Assembly: GCF_964355755.1 (NCBI RefSeq)
Contig: NC_092673.1
Coordinates: 12,965,001-13,029,000 of the forward strand
Direction of reading: 5' to 3'
Length of the DNA: 64,000 bases
From: Antedon mediterranea
Lineage: Eukaryota > Echinodermata > Crinoidea > Comatulida > Antedonidae
Shown here: positions 1 through 9,713 of the stretch, piece after piece
How positions within the stretch are numbered: position 1 is the stretch's first letter
Layout of the letters: every line of letters starts with the position of its first letter
Made by a program: the position numbers and the translations under genes
The notes under the pieces: model-generated
Database searches by the model: none
The model's input: the letters and a program-made list of their open reading frames with translations, nothing else
What the model was told of the DNA's origin: nothing

Positions 1-287
1 TTAACAACTGCATGGAAAGAACGCAACGAAATTTATAATATCCGTCCATAACACAATCTTTTACTTTTCGCTCAAATGTATTGAGTGTATTTTTATAACC
101 TAATGTGTATATACTTTTTAATGTAATAATTTATAATGTTTGTATTTGATTGTGTAGTAAGATAAGTCCATATTAATTTTGTTGTTGTTGCACATCTCTT
201 GAGAATTGTGCCTCTGTTATAAAAGAGAAACAATAAAGTTATTATTATTAACATATACTTTGAATGGCACTTGTTGTATATGTTGCA
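1..287. other. Gene-free AT-rich flank
   Basis: No coding pattern seen on either strand. It holds an AATAAA at 232-237 on the plus strand, which could be a polyadenylation signal of something outside the window, but nothing upstream supports a transcript. Confidence 0.4.
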
Positions 288-415
288 ATTCGTTTGAACG
301 GATTACTAATTCGTTTGAACAGATAATCCGTTCAAACGGATTAGTAATTTGTTTAAACGGATTACTAATTTGTTGAAACGAATTACTAATTCGTTCAAAC
401 GAATTAGTAATCCGT
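288..415. repeat. Cluster of alternating inverted 20-22-bp repeats
   Basis: About six copies of a short unit (ATTCGTTTGAACGGATTACT and its reverse complement) follow each other in alternating orientation, so the segment can fold into several small hairpins. Both strands are open over it only because the unit is repetitive; I do not treat those frames as genes. Confidence 0.75.
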
Positions 416-772
416 AACATCGTCCATGACATTGCGCCACGCACCCTGGCCTTCTCCGCGCCTTTTTTAAATGACTACTTTTAAGCACAACAAAAAATCA
501 CTTTGATCACAATTTATTTCTGTTAATGTATTTGAATCGTTTTCTTATAGTCACAACAAACATGAGAAAGATAACGAAAGACATATATCTGTCTAACCTT
601 TAATCAAATTGTATTTAATATGATATTCATCAAAGACAGCATAAATGGTTATCGTTCATAAAACGAAAACTTTTAAATTTCGTTTGTTTCATGCAAGATA
701 CATGTTTATCTATTTATCGTTACATGGGCCTTCTTTTATACAGATTCAATTTAGCATAAATTCAAATGAGCC
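416..772. other. Gene-free stretch downstream of the Link-like exon
   Basis: On the minus strand this lies 3' of the exon ending at 773 and would be its 3' untranslated region if that exon is real. No AATAAA was found in good position on the minus strand; nothing else seen. Confidence 0.3.
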
Positions 773-1036
773 TTACACTTTGATGATTGATTGAACACTG
801 ATGTGACAAAAGGCATCATATTGGTTTGATTCCAATTTTTGTCCCTTACTAACAGTAACTCCAAGTGGACTACAGCCATGTACATAAGAGTACGCAATAT
901 ATTTGTCTTTTATCCATGATCTCTTCAGTTGGCTATAGCCAGCTAGATTAGCTGCTTCAAGTTGTTTTGGGGAGGCCAGTGAACCACCGATTTCTGTACA
1001 TTTCTTTCCATTGTCTGCGTGTAATTCAAGACATTC
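773..1036 (-). CDS. Partial gene: terminal exon with a Link-like (hyaluronan-binding type) domain
   Basis: A minus-strand reading frame of 87 residues ends in a stop at 773-775 and starts right after a CTAG acceptor at 1037-1040. It carries the order of motifs of the Link fold: a first Cys (KKCTE), GGSLASPKQLEAANLAGY, SW..D....Y, a Cys (HGC), a GV, and YDAFC at the end. Link domains normally have four Cys paired 1-4 and 2-3. Here the position of Cys 2, just before the W, reads SQLKRSW, so that Cys is missing and the 2-3 bridge could not form. Link domains bind hyaluronan in extracellular proteins. The upstream exons were not identified. Alternative: a diverged C-type-lectin-like exon or a young pseudogene. 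Confidence 0.5.
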   Translation of the reverse strand, partial: ECLELHADNGKKCTEIGGSLASPKQLEAANLAGYSQLKRSWIKDKYIAYSYVHGCSPLGVTVSKGQKLESNQYDAFCHISVQSIIKV

Positions 1037-2381
1037 CTAGGCGAATCTGTTGGCGATATATTACACCATGATCTGGATATGGGTAAGCTTGTAATAAATG
1101 GTGGAATCGACAGTTCTAAATTTATTTCCCGTTATTGCGTTTTCCTAACATATTTCTGCGTTTTCAGCCCTTGATTTTTGGTTGTTTGAAAAACCAAACA
1201 TGTTTCACACGTCTTAACACCATTTACGCTAGAGCTATACAGCTCCATTGGTAACGCATGTGCCGTTAAACTCATCTCTACAGCGTGTTTGTGCATCGGC
1301 GTAGTGATATCCCTGTGTGCTATCATAGCTAATAAGCAGAATTCTGCAGTCAGATCAGAATGGTAATTCCAAAAAGGCATGATGATAGAGTTTATGTAAC
1401 AACAGAAACAAGAATATAATGCTGCACGATCCTAATAAAGATTACAACGAAGATCTGGACTAACCAGTTCACACATTGTCTGGTCGTTACTGAACGTTAC
1501 CTCACCACTAATCAGCCAACAGATATCACACGTCAAATTTACACCGTACTTGATGGCAGATATCAGTATTTCGTAAGGAGCAAGAAATCCTTTTAAATGA
1601 CGATATTCAGTAAACGCTTGGTCATAATTTACATTACGTGATATTTTAACAACAATTCCGTCCCATACCTATATATAGGCCTAGAGATAAAACACATATT
1701 AAAAATATATTATGAAAATATAGCCTATATATATAGTATGTATACTGGATATTTATCGAGAGATTAACATAAATTTGTTAACGTTTTTATACTTAAAATG
1801 ACTTTATATTCCAAATTCACTCCAGTTATAGACCCATTTTGTCTTGGTTAAATTCACATCTTTTTCGCATTAACTGTTATATATGAACATGTGTAATCTC
1901 CAAGTCGTAGGGAGCGTTGGGCGCAGCGAATAGCAGTGAGTATCTCAACAACAGTTGTTACCAGATCATTACTTTCGGCTAACTAGAATAAAGATCTTTG
2001 ATTTCAAACCTGGCGAGTGGAAAAAAAGCAGGTAGATCAAGTAAGGCGAAAAATATTTAGGCCTACTACACTTTACCTTTTGCCATCCGTTGTCTCTTTA
2101 AAATAGTCGATAGTTAAATCAGACTTATAATAATCCTAAACTCCCCACCCACCCTAGCTCTAGCTATAGGTATGCACTGCGCTGCCACTAGCCTATTTCG
2201 GGTCTCATGTATTGCACCATCTGATAATACATAGGCATACTATAATACTGTACATTGTTATTTTTTTTTATTCTCACTGAAAGTAGGCTATCTAGGCTTT
2301 CCTGTATGTTAAAATGAAATATATTATTTATTATCCTCAGCAGCAGTGAAAAAAATTATATTTTGTTGTTGAATATGCCGT
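1037..2381. other. Unassigned stretch, possible upstream exons of the Link-like gene
   Basis: A minus-strand open frame at 1132-1380 (82 residues) and a Cys-containing minus-strand stretch around 1445-1590 (reading NLTCDICWLIS) could be exons, but I see no family and no clear splice sites. The rest is AT-rich with AGGCCTA motifs. Confidence 0.2.
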
Positions 2382-2570
2382 AATTTTAATTGTCAAAAAA
2401 ATGATCGTCAGTCGATGGCTCGGGAGTTTCGATAAATCTCGCTTCGCATGTTTCTGGTGGTAAAACACTCTCAGCAAGTTTGCTTCATTAACATGCATGA
2501 GACTCTGTGACGACCCGCTTTAACGTGACGTCATTTTACTTTAGCTGCTTGCGAAGAAGTTGTCACTTTT
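2382..2570 (+). repeat. Dispersed repeat R1, copy 1
   Basis: About 170 bp here matches 22040-22245 closely in the same orientation, including the blocks GTCAGTCGATGGCTCGG, AACACTCTCAGCAAGTTTGC and GACCCGCTTTAACGTGACG. The match ends abruptly after CTTTAGCTGC. It contains a TGACGTCA palindrome (the CRE core). No coding potential; terminal repeats were not found. Confidence 0.8.
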
Positions 2571-2741
2571 TGAACTGCGATAACATTGTAGATTAACATC
2601 CAGCCTTCGACTATACATCATCAAAGATAGTGTCTTTGACATCATGCACATGTGTGTGCAACAAACAACAACTAGAGGTACGTCGCCTGGTTGGCCTTGT
2701 AAGAAGATGTACACTATTCTACAGGCCTACAGTAGTACTAC

Positions 2742-2764
2742 CAGGGAGTTGTTGTTAAACCCTG
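2742..2764. mobile_element. Ultra-short palindromic insert, copy 1 (23 bp)
   Basis: Begins CAGGGAG and ends CCCTG, flanked by GTACTAC (2735-2741) and ATACTAC (2765-2771), a 6-of-7 direct repeat. The right arm is decayed. One of five such inserts in the window. Confidence 0.55.
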
Positions 2765-2771
2765 ATACTAC

Positions 2772-3187
2772 TATTCGAATTATTTTAAAACATACCCTGC
2801 TTTTATCTATAACGCCACTGATTTCTGAAAATCATGTCATCAGCTAAATACGTAGGGGGCCTAGTCAGAATAAGACTACAGTACAGTATTACTAAAAGAC
2901 TGCACACACTAACTAGGCCTAGCTACTCACACATTGATCATCCAGAGCGGCCGGATTGACATGCAAGGTAGGAAGGGTACTGTAAAGTTTAGCTAAAGTA
3001 ATAAACCATGGGGTTTTTTGGGCGGGGTGATAATACTGTAAAAGAGACCAGACCTCTAGGCTAGAGACATACTAATTTGCGGCAATCTAGGCCTAATAAT
3101 AGATATAGGCCTAGTTAGAAGTGAATAAAACAATTTTCTAATTATTAAATAATGTAGCCTAGGCCCGAGCCTAGGCCCTAGGCCTAT
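2772..3187. other. Gene-free stretch rich in AGGCCTA
   Basis: No coding signal; several AGGCCTAGGCC-type palindromic motifs, densest at 3155-3187 next to the Mutator-like element. Confidence 0.4.
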
Positions 3188-3196
3188 ATATTAAAT

Positions 3197-4198
3197 CGCC
3201 GTGGCTAGAGATACGGTACCGTATCCTACTGTAACTTCGGTTTACTAAAGGTACGGTAAAATCGCATTACGTCATAATCAGCCAATGGGATGCTGGTACG
3301 TGTGTGACGTCATCGTATAAGGACTTGGATTTTTGTTTCATATCGCGTCTGTACTACCCTGAATGCCTCGGCGGCGCCAGGCTGCGCTGCATGGATGTGT
3401 TCGTTGATTCTGTGACTCAGCCCCGGAGCCCGGAGCTAGACCTAGCAATTGAATCCAGAAGTTTAATAACGGGCGACAATGTCGATGCTGTAGTAATGGA
3501 GCAATTTCATGTGGTTGGTGGGCGTTTAAAACATGCACTCAATCTCAAATATTATTTCATTATACAACATACAGTAGTATTATAATCAGATATGTTAACA
3601 GCCAAATTAGTAAAGGAATTATAATTAAATTGAAAATTGTGTTGCGTCTAGTTTATTCGTCCATAGTTACTATGAGTGTTTTATTTTTATTCCAAATGGC
3701 CTATTTAGGCCTATATTTTTTATTAAAGTTTGTTTACAGATGGGGACCATAAACAACAAGCAAATGCGGACAATAAAGGGGCCCTCAAATACTATTGATT
3801 TAGACAGTAGCCCCAGGGCCGAGTGACAGAAATCAACGCACACGCAGCAGCTGGCCCCAGCCTGGCACCGCTTTCTACACGAACAAACTCATATAATGAG
3901 GATACCACGTATTTCTGTATTATAGAATTAAAATCAACATGTTTTGGATTTTCAATAATAACAGACGTAGGCTATACATTTAGTTTTTGTCACACACGAC
4001 GGCGATAATAGTGATAAATGAAGCATAAAGAAAATGTTAAGCGGTTGATCACTGTTACCGCGATATGAAAAAAATCCAAAGTCCTTATGACGTCACACAC
4101 GTCCCAGCACTCCATTGGCTGATTATGACGTAATGCAATTTTACCGTACCTTTAGCAAACGGAAGTTAGGATACTGTACCGTATCTTTAGCCATGGCG
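3197..4198. mobile_element. Mutator-like non-autonomous DNA transposon with long terminal inverted repeats
   Basis: Terminal inverted repeats of about 140-150 bp (3197-3347 and 4059-4198) pair along their length: outer ends CGCCGTGGCT and, reverse-complemented, CGCCATGGCT; both contain TACGTCATAATCAGCC and GTGTGTGACGTCAT. A perfect 9-bp direct repeat ATATTAAAT lies at 3188-3196 and 4199-4207. Long repeats and a 9-bp duplication are the marks of Mutator-like elements. The 0.7-kb interior has no transposase, so it is non-autonomous. The 8-bp alternative would suggest hAT, but the duplication is nine exact bases. Confidence 0.8.
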
Positions 4199-4223
4199 AT
4201 ATTAAATATCATTTATTAAAATA

Positions 4224-4405
4224 CATAAAATGAGCGCCATTAAGTTGGTTACTACTATTCCTTATTCGACATTCGTCAATGGAAGTAGGTTCCTTATTCG
4301 ACATTCGCTAGGTTAGGCCAAAATTTATAAATTGATAATTTCCCAGCGGTAAATATGCCTTGCGCCACCAACCAATCTCCTGCTGTTACTCCCTATTCGA
4401 CGTTC
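4224..4405 (+). repeat. Dispersed repeat R2, copy 1 (TTATTCGACATTCG family)
   Basis: Matches 37553-37775 in inverted orientation: shared blocks include ATTTCCCAGCGGTAAATATG, CACCAACCAATCTCCTGCTG and repeated TATTCGACRTTC motifs. In both places it lies on the same side of satellite sequence. Confidence 0.75.
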
Positions 4406-4462
4406 ACTTGGCCGCGGCTGACCGCCTGGCCCAAATTCCTACCAAAGTAGACGTACCAATCT

Positions 4463-5480
4463 AGTGCCCCACCATGGTTGGGGCTGTGGCGAAGCGATTT
4501 TTGGTAATTTACACCCTAGATGGCCGGAAATGGTACTCTTGCACATAACATTTATGTTGAATGACACCTCTGGTTTGGCCGGAAATAACACTTATAGTGC
4601 GCTAGCAAACAACAAAACGATCGTAGCCAACTTTTTCTGCCGGTAAACATACGCGAAGAAACATTTTTTTGCATTCATTACGAACGTCAGGGGGAGTTCC
4701 TCAATGAAAAAAATAGGCCTAATCTAAGCATACTCATCAGTAGGACAACTCTAGTTGGCCGGAAACGAAACTTTATAGCGCACTAGCAAACAGTAAAACC
4801 ATCGTAGCATACTTTTTCCGCCAGTAAACATACGCGATAAAAAAATGTTTTTGCGTTCAATACAAACGTCAAGGGGAATTCCCCGATGAAATAAAACTAG
4901 GCCTACTCATGGGTAGGACAACTCTGTAGTTGGCCGGAAAGACACTTCATAGCGTGCTAGCAAACCGCACGATCGTAGCCTACTTTTTCCGCCGGTAAAC
5001 ATACGCAATAAGAAACATTTTTTGCGTTCATTACGAATGTCAAGGGGAATTCCCCGATGAAATAAAAAATGCCTACTCATCAGTAGGACAACTCTGTAGT
5101 TGGCCGGAAAGCACACTTCATAGCGCGCTAGCAAAGCAAACAGCCCGATCGTAGCCTACTTTTCCGCAGGTAAACATACACGATAAATGAAAAAAAAATA
5201 TGCCTACTCATCAGTAGGCAACTGTAGTTAGCCGGAAACGACAACTCATAGTGCGTTAGCAAACATTAAAACGATTGTAGCCTACTTTTTTTTCCGCCGG
5301 CGGGTAAACATATGCGATAAAAAACATTTTTTGCGTTCAAATACAAACATCGGGGGCAAGTCCCGAGGAAATAAAACTAGGCCTACTCATTAGTAAGACA
5401 CCTCTAGTTGCCCGGAAATAAGACTTCATAGCGCACTAGCAAATAGGAAAACAATTGTAGCCTTCTTCTTGAATGTATTA
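4463..5480 (+). repeat. Tandem array of ~175-bp units
   Basis: Six units begin near 4579, 4757, 4933, 5103, 5230 and 5413. Each starts with GGCCGGAAA, followed by CTAGCAAAC, ATCGTAGCCTACTTTTTCCG, GTAAACATACGCGATA and a TAGGCCTACTCATCAGTAGG block. Spacing is 170-183 bp, except one unit of 127 bp with a deletion. The leader at 4463-4560 matches the interior of the hAT element at 12310-12412, so the array probably grew from a piece of that family. No coding. Confidence 0.85.
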
Positions 5481-5835
5481 TACGATCAAAGCAGCTACCA
5501 TTGAATTGCGCCTAGAAAATCAATCGCCCCTTTGTCATTTGATGATGTGCGTATGTTATTGTTACCGACAAAAGAGTAAATCCCACCGATCCATAGAGAG
5601 TCGATTAATTCAATGTGATATTGAATCATATCATTGATATTCAGTTTTTAATACACATAACATGTTTACAAGAAAAATAATACAATCAATCATTGTTTTA
5701 ACTGAAAACTTTATTTACAATATACAAGTTACCACATTTTAGACGATTCAGACAACAGCCAATACTAGAGATCGAAAGAGAGACATGGCAGTAACAAAAC
5801 ACGTGCTTACATCTCTCGGCGGCGGCCGGTGAAAG
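5435..5835 (+). repeat. Duplicated block D, copy 1
   Basis: Starts inside the last tandem unit (CGCACTAGCAAATAGGAAAA) and matches 5977-6335 almost end to end, through ATACGATCAAAGCAGCTA and GACATGGCAGTAACAAAACA to CTCTCGGCGGCGGCCGG. Direct orientation; the second copy has small deletions. Confidence 0.85.
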
Positions 5836-5976
5836 CACCATGTGACATACAGTATCGCAGTACTGATATCACAATACCATGTGACATCTCTTGTCACTCG
5901 ACTTTCTCACGAAGTAGGGCCTAAAACATTCTAGCACCGATGTACAAATGTACCTTAAGTTAAGTGAAATAAGACG

Positions 5977-6335
5977 TTAGCGCACTAGCAAATAGGAAAA
6001 CGATCGTAGCCTTCTTGAATGTATTATACGATCAAAGCAGCTAGCATTGAATTGCGCCTAGAAATCATTTGATGACGTGCGTATGTTACCGACGAAAGAG
6101 TAAATCCCACCGATAGAGTCGATTAATTCAGTGCGATATTGAAAATAATAATATCATTGATATTTATTTTTAATACACATAACATTTTTACAAGAAAAAC
6201 AATACAATTAATCAGTTACTTTATTTACAATATACAAGTTACCACATTTTAGACAACAGCCAATACTAGAGATCGAAAGAGGACATGGCAGTAACAAAAC
6301 ACGTGTTTACATCTCTCGGCGGCGGCCGGTGAAAG
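5977..6335 (+). repeat. Duplicated block D, copy 2
   Basis: Second copy of the block at 5435-5835, about 40 bp shorter through internal deletions. Both copies end at the same GC-rich CTCTCGGCGGCGGCCGGTGA. Confidence 0.85.
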
Positions 6336-6495
6336 CTCAGTTGTTTAACACTTTGTTACGCAGTCTTTTGTTTTTCGTCTAGTGGTCATGTCACGTGTCT
6401 CGTATGCATTAGGCTCTTTATGCATGCCGCGCCTCAGCTCTAGAGAAAGTACCTGCCTGTTAATCTATTTTTAGATTGTTGTGGTTGATATTTTT

Positions 6496-6581
6496 AAGCG
6501 TCACGGATAAGGTTTTAAGCATCACGGCCGACCGTAAAGCGTCACGGTAGAGAACCCAAGCGTCACGGTACCGTGACGCTT
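6496..6581. repeat. Cluster of AGCGTCACGG motifs
   Basis: Five copies of AGCGTCACGG or one-base variants in 86 bp, the last forming the palindrome AAGCGTCACGGTACCGTGAC (continuing GCTT). No gene follows it. Confidence 0.6.
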
Positions 6582-6601
6582 CAAAGGCCTGGGGAGAACA
6601 C

Positions 6602-6666
6602 TGCCTCGGGCCGGATTCAAAATAGTACAGATTGACCAAGTATGGTCCTGGCATTCCATAAATATG
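6602..6666 (+). repeat. Left half of a satellite unit split by the hAT element
   Basis: Matches the satellite at 18806-18868 (GCCTCGGGCCGGATTCAAAA, TATGGTCCTGGCATTCCA). The rest of the unit resumes at 18680, 12 kb away, after the hAT element. Confidence 0.85.
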
Positions 6667-6690
6667 CAGTCCTTCGTTTAAGTAAAAAGC

Positions 6691-6744
6691 AGGAGAGCAC
6701 TAAATTGCTCTCCTCGAATTTCCGAGGAGAGCAATTGCTCTCCT
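6691..6744. repeat. hAT-A left subterminal hairpins (GGAGAGC type)
   Basis: Two adjacent hairpins, 6691-6714 (AGGAGAGC...GCTCTCCT) and 6724-6744, just inside the left end. hAT-B has the same hairpin type at its left end. They may serve as transposase or end-recognition structures (inference). Confidence 0.7.
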
Positions 6745-7189
6745 AATAAAAAATTCTGGGGCTTTCGAAGAAAATACATCAAAAAGGTGTTTTGAGAATG
6801 TTTGCATAATGGAAAAAAAACAACTTTTACTACAAAGCTATAGTCTTCAAACATATTTTTTTATTTATGTTTATTTTTTTACATTTATTTTATTAAAACA
6901 AAGTAAAAAACAGTTATTAATATAACGGTACAGTTACTATACAATCAACCAGCGCAGACTTGGCCCTTTAATACAGTGTAGTGCCTATTGACAATTCAAA
7001 AATGTAATGCACAGTACCAGGGTTTAAGCTGGCAACATAAAATGGTTAGCAATTTGGCTAATTGGATATGAAAATGATTAGCCAAATTTTAATTTGATTA
7101 GCCAAACCAAAATTAACAAAAACTTTATTACTGCTGTCATTAGTCTGTTAAATGTTTACATCATTGATTCATTACTAATACTATAGTAA

Positions 7190-7446
7190 CTATACATGTC
7201 TCAAAGCACGGCGTGCCTTTTTGGAGCTCCAGATTGCAAATGCCTCTTCAAAGTCAAAAGTGCGCCTGTCACCCCCATTGATTGAAATCATCATTACATT
7301 GCTCAGATGAGGGATTGTCATTCTGTTGCTCAAGGATGTCTTGGTTAAATTCATAACATAAAAACCCCGCTCACAATCAACAGTTGCCATCGGAAGTGAA
7401 AGGATAAATTCATACAAAGACACCATGAGGGGATAGAGATCGTTTA
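7190..7446 (-). pseudogene. hAT-A transposase, C-terminal dimerisation domain fragment
   Basis: Minus-strand frame, stop at 7190-7192. It contains the hAT dimerisation signature (LPMATVDCERGF, then NRM...HLSNVMMISING and FDFEEAFAIW). Upstream the frame runs to 7446 and stops at the border of Harbinger-1. It continues in the same frame at 12224-12157, once Harbinger-1 and one TTA copy are removed. The family resembles animal hAT genes of the ZNF862/KIAA1586 type. On its own this piece is dead. Confidence 0.8.
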
Positions 7447-8169
7447 GGCGTCATGTCAAAATGTTTAAAAACGATGACTATGCGTGAAACGCGTATTCTT
7501 TTGTTCTTTAAACTTGACCGTACTTCCAATTGTGAAACAACGTGAAAAACGCTAATATGCACAGCTCAATATTAGTCCCGCCCCCACTGCATGCTTGACT
7601 AAATATTTGCATAAACGCGTTAAACATAACAATAATAAATCGTTTTTTTCGTTACACGCGTATATTTCGTTTAAAAAAACAAAAAACTAAATCGTAAAAG
7701 TAAGTTGGTACGTTGTCAATCGATCGCCGCTAGGCCGTACATACGCTGAACCTAGGTACGTAGTAGCCTAGGTCCAACCTATCCTTGATTTAAGGTGCGT
7801 TGCGATCTCATAATACATAACAATTATTAAAAAACAATGAAATCGCAGATAGCCGAATGTGTAATAACTGTAAAATGCAACTGTAATACAAATAAAAATA
7901 CCTATTTAAAGTTTGCTCAGTAAACAACAAAAGCCGATCACTCTTGGCAGCCAATCATTCTCGCCGCAGTGCCATTATAGTGCGATGTTGATAGGTGGAG
8001 TATTGAGTCGTTTTTATGATTGATACTCCACTGCCCACGTTTTTATACTAAAACTACTGTCAAAACTTAACAAAGAAAATGAATTTCTACTGCTACCACA
8101 GTTCAATTTCTACTGTTATAACATTTTTTTGTGATGCTTTTGTATACAGTCTTTAATAATCCTAATTAA

Positions 8170-8745
8170 TAAATTATCTACGCGTCGATCGTAGGGTGGT
8201 GCGTAGGGTTAGTAAACACCATTGTTATCGCCTTTAGAAGCATGGACATTGCAAACAAACAATGTTTTGTTCGCTATTTAAAATCCTATCTAAAGCTAGA
8301 AGACGTCAATTTTTGTAGCCGCCCTATGCTGTTAGGTTAACCTAATTTGGCCGGTCATCCGCCGACGAGACGACATCGGGCCCGTTGGGAAAGGGGCCTT
8401 TAGCTCACGCAGAGAGGTTGGGTTAGCGAATTATAACAAAAAAAAGACATCTAGGCTAGGACACCAACAAAATATATGCAAAATAAATATATATTCCATG
8501 TTAAGATTTAAGATAGGCTTGTTAAATAATCATTACATGCGTAAAGAAAATGCCCGACTGGAATTTGGATGGAGGCAAGAAAACATGTGACTCTGAGAGG
8601 TTGCGGTAAACAGCAAAGAGTATCGTGTTTCATGCCATGTGACCAAAAAAAAAAACTAGGTCTGTACTTTTAATTACGGTCTTCTGTCGGCAGTCTTTTT
8701 GAGGGACCGATTGAACGTTCTGATACTAGATACTGGACTATATTA
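8170..8745 (+). repeat. Dispersed repeat T, copy 1
   Basis: Shares GGTTAGCGAATTATAA, CTAGGCTAGGACACCAACAA, AAATAAATATATATTCCAT, CATGCCATGTGACCAAAAAA and CGGTCTTCTGTCGGCAGTCT with 12458-12925 and 59215-59635. This copy has one of the ~110-bp CATGTGA modules; the other two have two. No coding. Confidence 0.8.
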
Positions 8746-9690
8746 TTTTTATTTTTCACGCCGCCATTTTTAACATCTTTTTTTTGCCGACGTACTTTTG
8801 TTTAAGGGCTGCGTAAAGCCTAACATTTTTCTTGTGCAATGGAAAACTGCGCGTGCGAATAGGCCTACGTGAAATGTTTGATTCACACGACTAAATTCGC
8901 CTAGTGGAAAACAGGCTTTAAGAATTTCGTTTTCAATGCGAACGTCTACGAAAACTGCATTAAACGTGGCGCTTAATGTGTATAGGCTACTTCAGTTTTG
9001 TTAAGAAAAATATTTATTTTATTTTTGGATTTAGGGTGGGGAGGACTATAACTTCTTTATATTTATCGTGACGATTTTTCAATCATAAAATAAAACGGGA
9101 CACAATGACTTATAACTAGAGGCCTAATGTATTTTAAAAATATTCCATACCGAACGATTTATTCAAATAAAGAACATTTTTCATTAATTATTTTTTCCCA
9201 AACAAACTAAAGACAAGATGACAAACCACCAATTGAAATTAAACAAAACTATTATTAAACATTTTTAGTATCTATAATAATATATAATTATTTTGGTTTT
9301 CTTTCGATTATTATTATTATTATATAGTATGTTAAACTAAATGATCAGAGCATGATCCTATAGAAATAAATGTTGTTAATTTACAAAGCATTGTTTTGTT
9401 GAAGCTTTTGTTATTTATTGATCCATGAATAATATGTGGTGGTTAAAATAGGAATTCGTAAAATAGCACAGCTTTTACATTCATACATTACGCATAGCAT
9501 CATAATATACAAAAAAAATGAACCGATGTTTTTTTCACTTTTAAACAATGATTGTACCATCATTGTACTGTTGTACATATTCCTATACAAAAATGAGTAA
9601 AGAAAATTATTAACAGAAACTTGACGATGAACTTACTCTATAATAATACCAATAAAGAATCAAAGGTAATAATAATCATTGTGATTTGAT

Positions 9691-9713
9691 TAGGGAGATT
9701 TTATATCTCCCTG
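9691..9713. mobile_element. Ultra-short palindromic insert, copy 2 (23 bp)
   Basis: TAGGGAGAT...ATCTCCCTG with an 8-bp stem, flanked by ATTTGAT (9684-9690) and ATTTGAA (9714-9720), a 6-of-7 direct repeat. Confidence 0.55.

Noticed and set aside
217-488. Two overlapping minus-strand open frames at the left edge
   Set aside because: They are translations of the alternating inverted repeat at 288-415, using non-ATG starts.
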